A DNA stretch of 6,734 nt from an uncultured Prevotellaceae bacterium (GTDB taxonomy: Bacteria > Bacteroidota > Bacteroidia > Bacteroidales > Muribaculaceae), in NCBI GenBank assembly GCA_900556245.1, contig USOC01000061.1, forward strand, positions 1-6,734, given 5' to 3'. The notes under the pieces are model-generated. The model was given only the letters and a program-made list of their open reading frames with translations, ran no database searches and was not told the DNA's origin. Shown in pieces: positions 6,210 to 6,734 of the stretch. A program made the translations under genes and the position numbers. Position 1 is the first letter of the stretch; every line of letters begins with the position of its first letter.

Positions 6210-6734
6210 CTAATGGATAATGATTAACGTTGCCCCAAATCCATATTCCCGGAACGATGCGTCTTGCGCTTCGCAATACTTGTATTTCTTGTGAAGTTCG
6301 TCGAGCAACGCTTTGCGCAGGACTCCTTCGCCCTTGCCGTGGATAAACACTATCTTCTGCCCCTTATGGCGGATGTTCGCATCCATGGCCTTGCGGAACG
6401 CCTCAAGCTGCACGTCGAGCATATCACTGTTCGAGAGTCCGGCCGTAGAGTCAAGCAGTTCGTCTATGTGAAGGTCCACTTCGATGATTTCGCCTTTCTT
6501 CGGCTGTGATGGTGCGTGCTTGACAACAGGTTTCCGGTCGGCTGTCTTCTTTTGCCTCATCGCCTCCTCTATCATGCCGCTGTCAATGGTCATCATCCGT
6601 TGCGGGACATCATTCTTCACAATGTCGAAAGCAATTACAGGATTGTCGAAATACATATTTTCGTGGAAGCAGTGCATCTTGTAGAACTTCTTCGCATCGA
6701 TCCGACATTCTACCGCTCCCGGATTCTTCAGACG
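6210..6734 (-). CDS. Smr-domain protein, DUF2027-like, C-terminal part (5' end outside window)
   Basis: The frame is open from the window edge to the TAG at 6212-6210, giving 174 residues of the C-terminal part. A first segment (about 1-55) with HCFHENMYFDNPVIAFDIV (21-39) resembles the region before the Smr domain in Bacteroidetes DUF2027 proteins. A basic linker follows (RQKKTADRKPVVKH, 60-73). The Smr domain (about 82-174) has the signatures VDLHIDEL (86-93) and IHGKGEGVLR (131-140) and ends in GATLIIIH. Smr domains occur at the C-terminus of MutS2 and in stand-alone proteins, and are linked to DNA or RNA binding and nicking. The segment before the domain lacks the Walker-type ATPase of MutS2, which favours the DUF2027 type, although the missing N-terminus leaves some doubt. 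It is the upstream partner of the flavodoxin/Fe-S gene. Confidence 0.88.
   Translation of the reverse strand, partial: RLKNPGAVECRIDAKKFYKMHCFHENMYFDNPVIAFDIVKNDVPQRMMTIDSGMIEEAMRQKKTADRKPVVKHAPSQPKKGEIIEVDLHIDELLDSTAGLSNSDMLDVQLEAFRKAMDANIRHKGQKIVFIHGKGEGVLRKALLDELHKKYKYCEAQDASFREYGFGATLIIIH

Noticed and set aside
6205..6276. 24-codon N-terminal extension of the flavodoxin/Fe-S protein
   Set aside because: It would overlap the Smr coding region and put residues before the flavin-binding loop that normally begins these proteins.

Overview
This 6.7 kb window looks like ordinary chromosome of an anaerobic member of the Bacteroidales. The evidence is: no Shine-Dalgarno sequences before the genes, a match to the Bacteroidetes -7 promoter box (TAnnTTTG) upstream of the prenyl synthase, a C-terminal Smr-domain protein of a type common in Bacteroidetes (DUF2027-like), a flavodoxin/ferredoxin fusion typical of anaerobes, and PolA and RNase HII sequences that read like Bacteroidales family members. 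Base composition is moderate. I see no tRNA, rRNA, CRISPR array, transposase or phage gene.

Layout. (1) 3-500 (+) is the 3' end of an unrecognised gene cut by the window edge. (2) 501-934 is a gene-free stretch between convergent genes, holding two inverted-repeat structures of unknown role. (3) 935-3703 (-) is polA, a full-length DNA polymerase I. (4) 3704-3830 is the short divergent promoter region. (5) 3831-4808 (+) is a long-chain polyprenyl diphosphate synthase, overlapping by one base (6) 4808-5413 (+), rnhB (RNase HII). (7) 5410-6204 (-) is a flavodoxin-like/2[4Fe-4S] protein that converges on rnhB with a 4-base overlap of stop codons. (8) 6210-6734 (-) is the C-terminal part of a DUF2027/Smr-type protein, 5 bases upstream of the Fe-S gene and probably co-transcribed with it.

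How the genes relate. PolA and RNase HII both take part in removing RNA primers and ribonucleotides from DNA, and they flank the prenyl synthase, whose likely role is the side chain of menaquinone. The flavodoxin/ferredoxin protein is a probable electron carrier and the Smr protein a probable nucleic-acid-binding or nicking protein; no shared pathway is evident.

The most interesting observations are small-scale. PolA keeps a proofreading-like domain, but every metal-binding or catalytic residue I can align by eye is replaced. PolA and RNase HII each carry a Q-x-S-L-F pentapeptide resembling the sliding-clamp binding motif, one in an interdomain linker and one at the C-terminal tail. The 434-base intergenic stretch has nested inverted repeats. 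I did not find a convincing new multi-gene system here.
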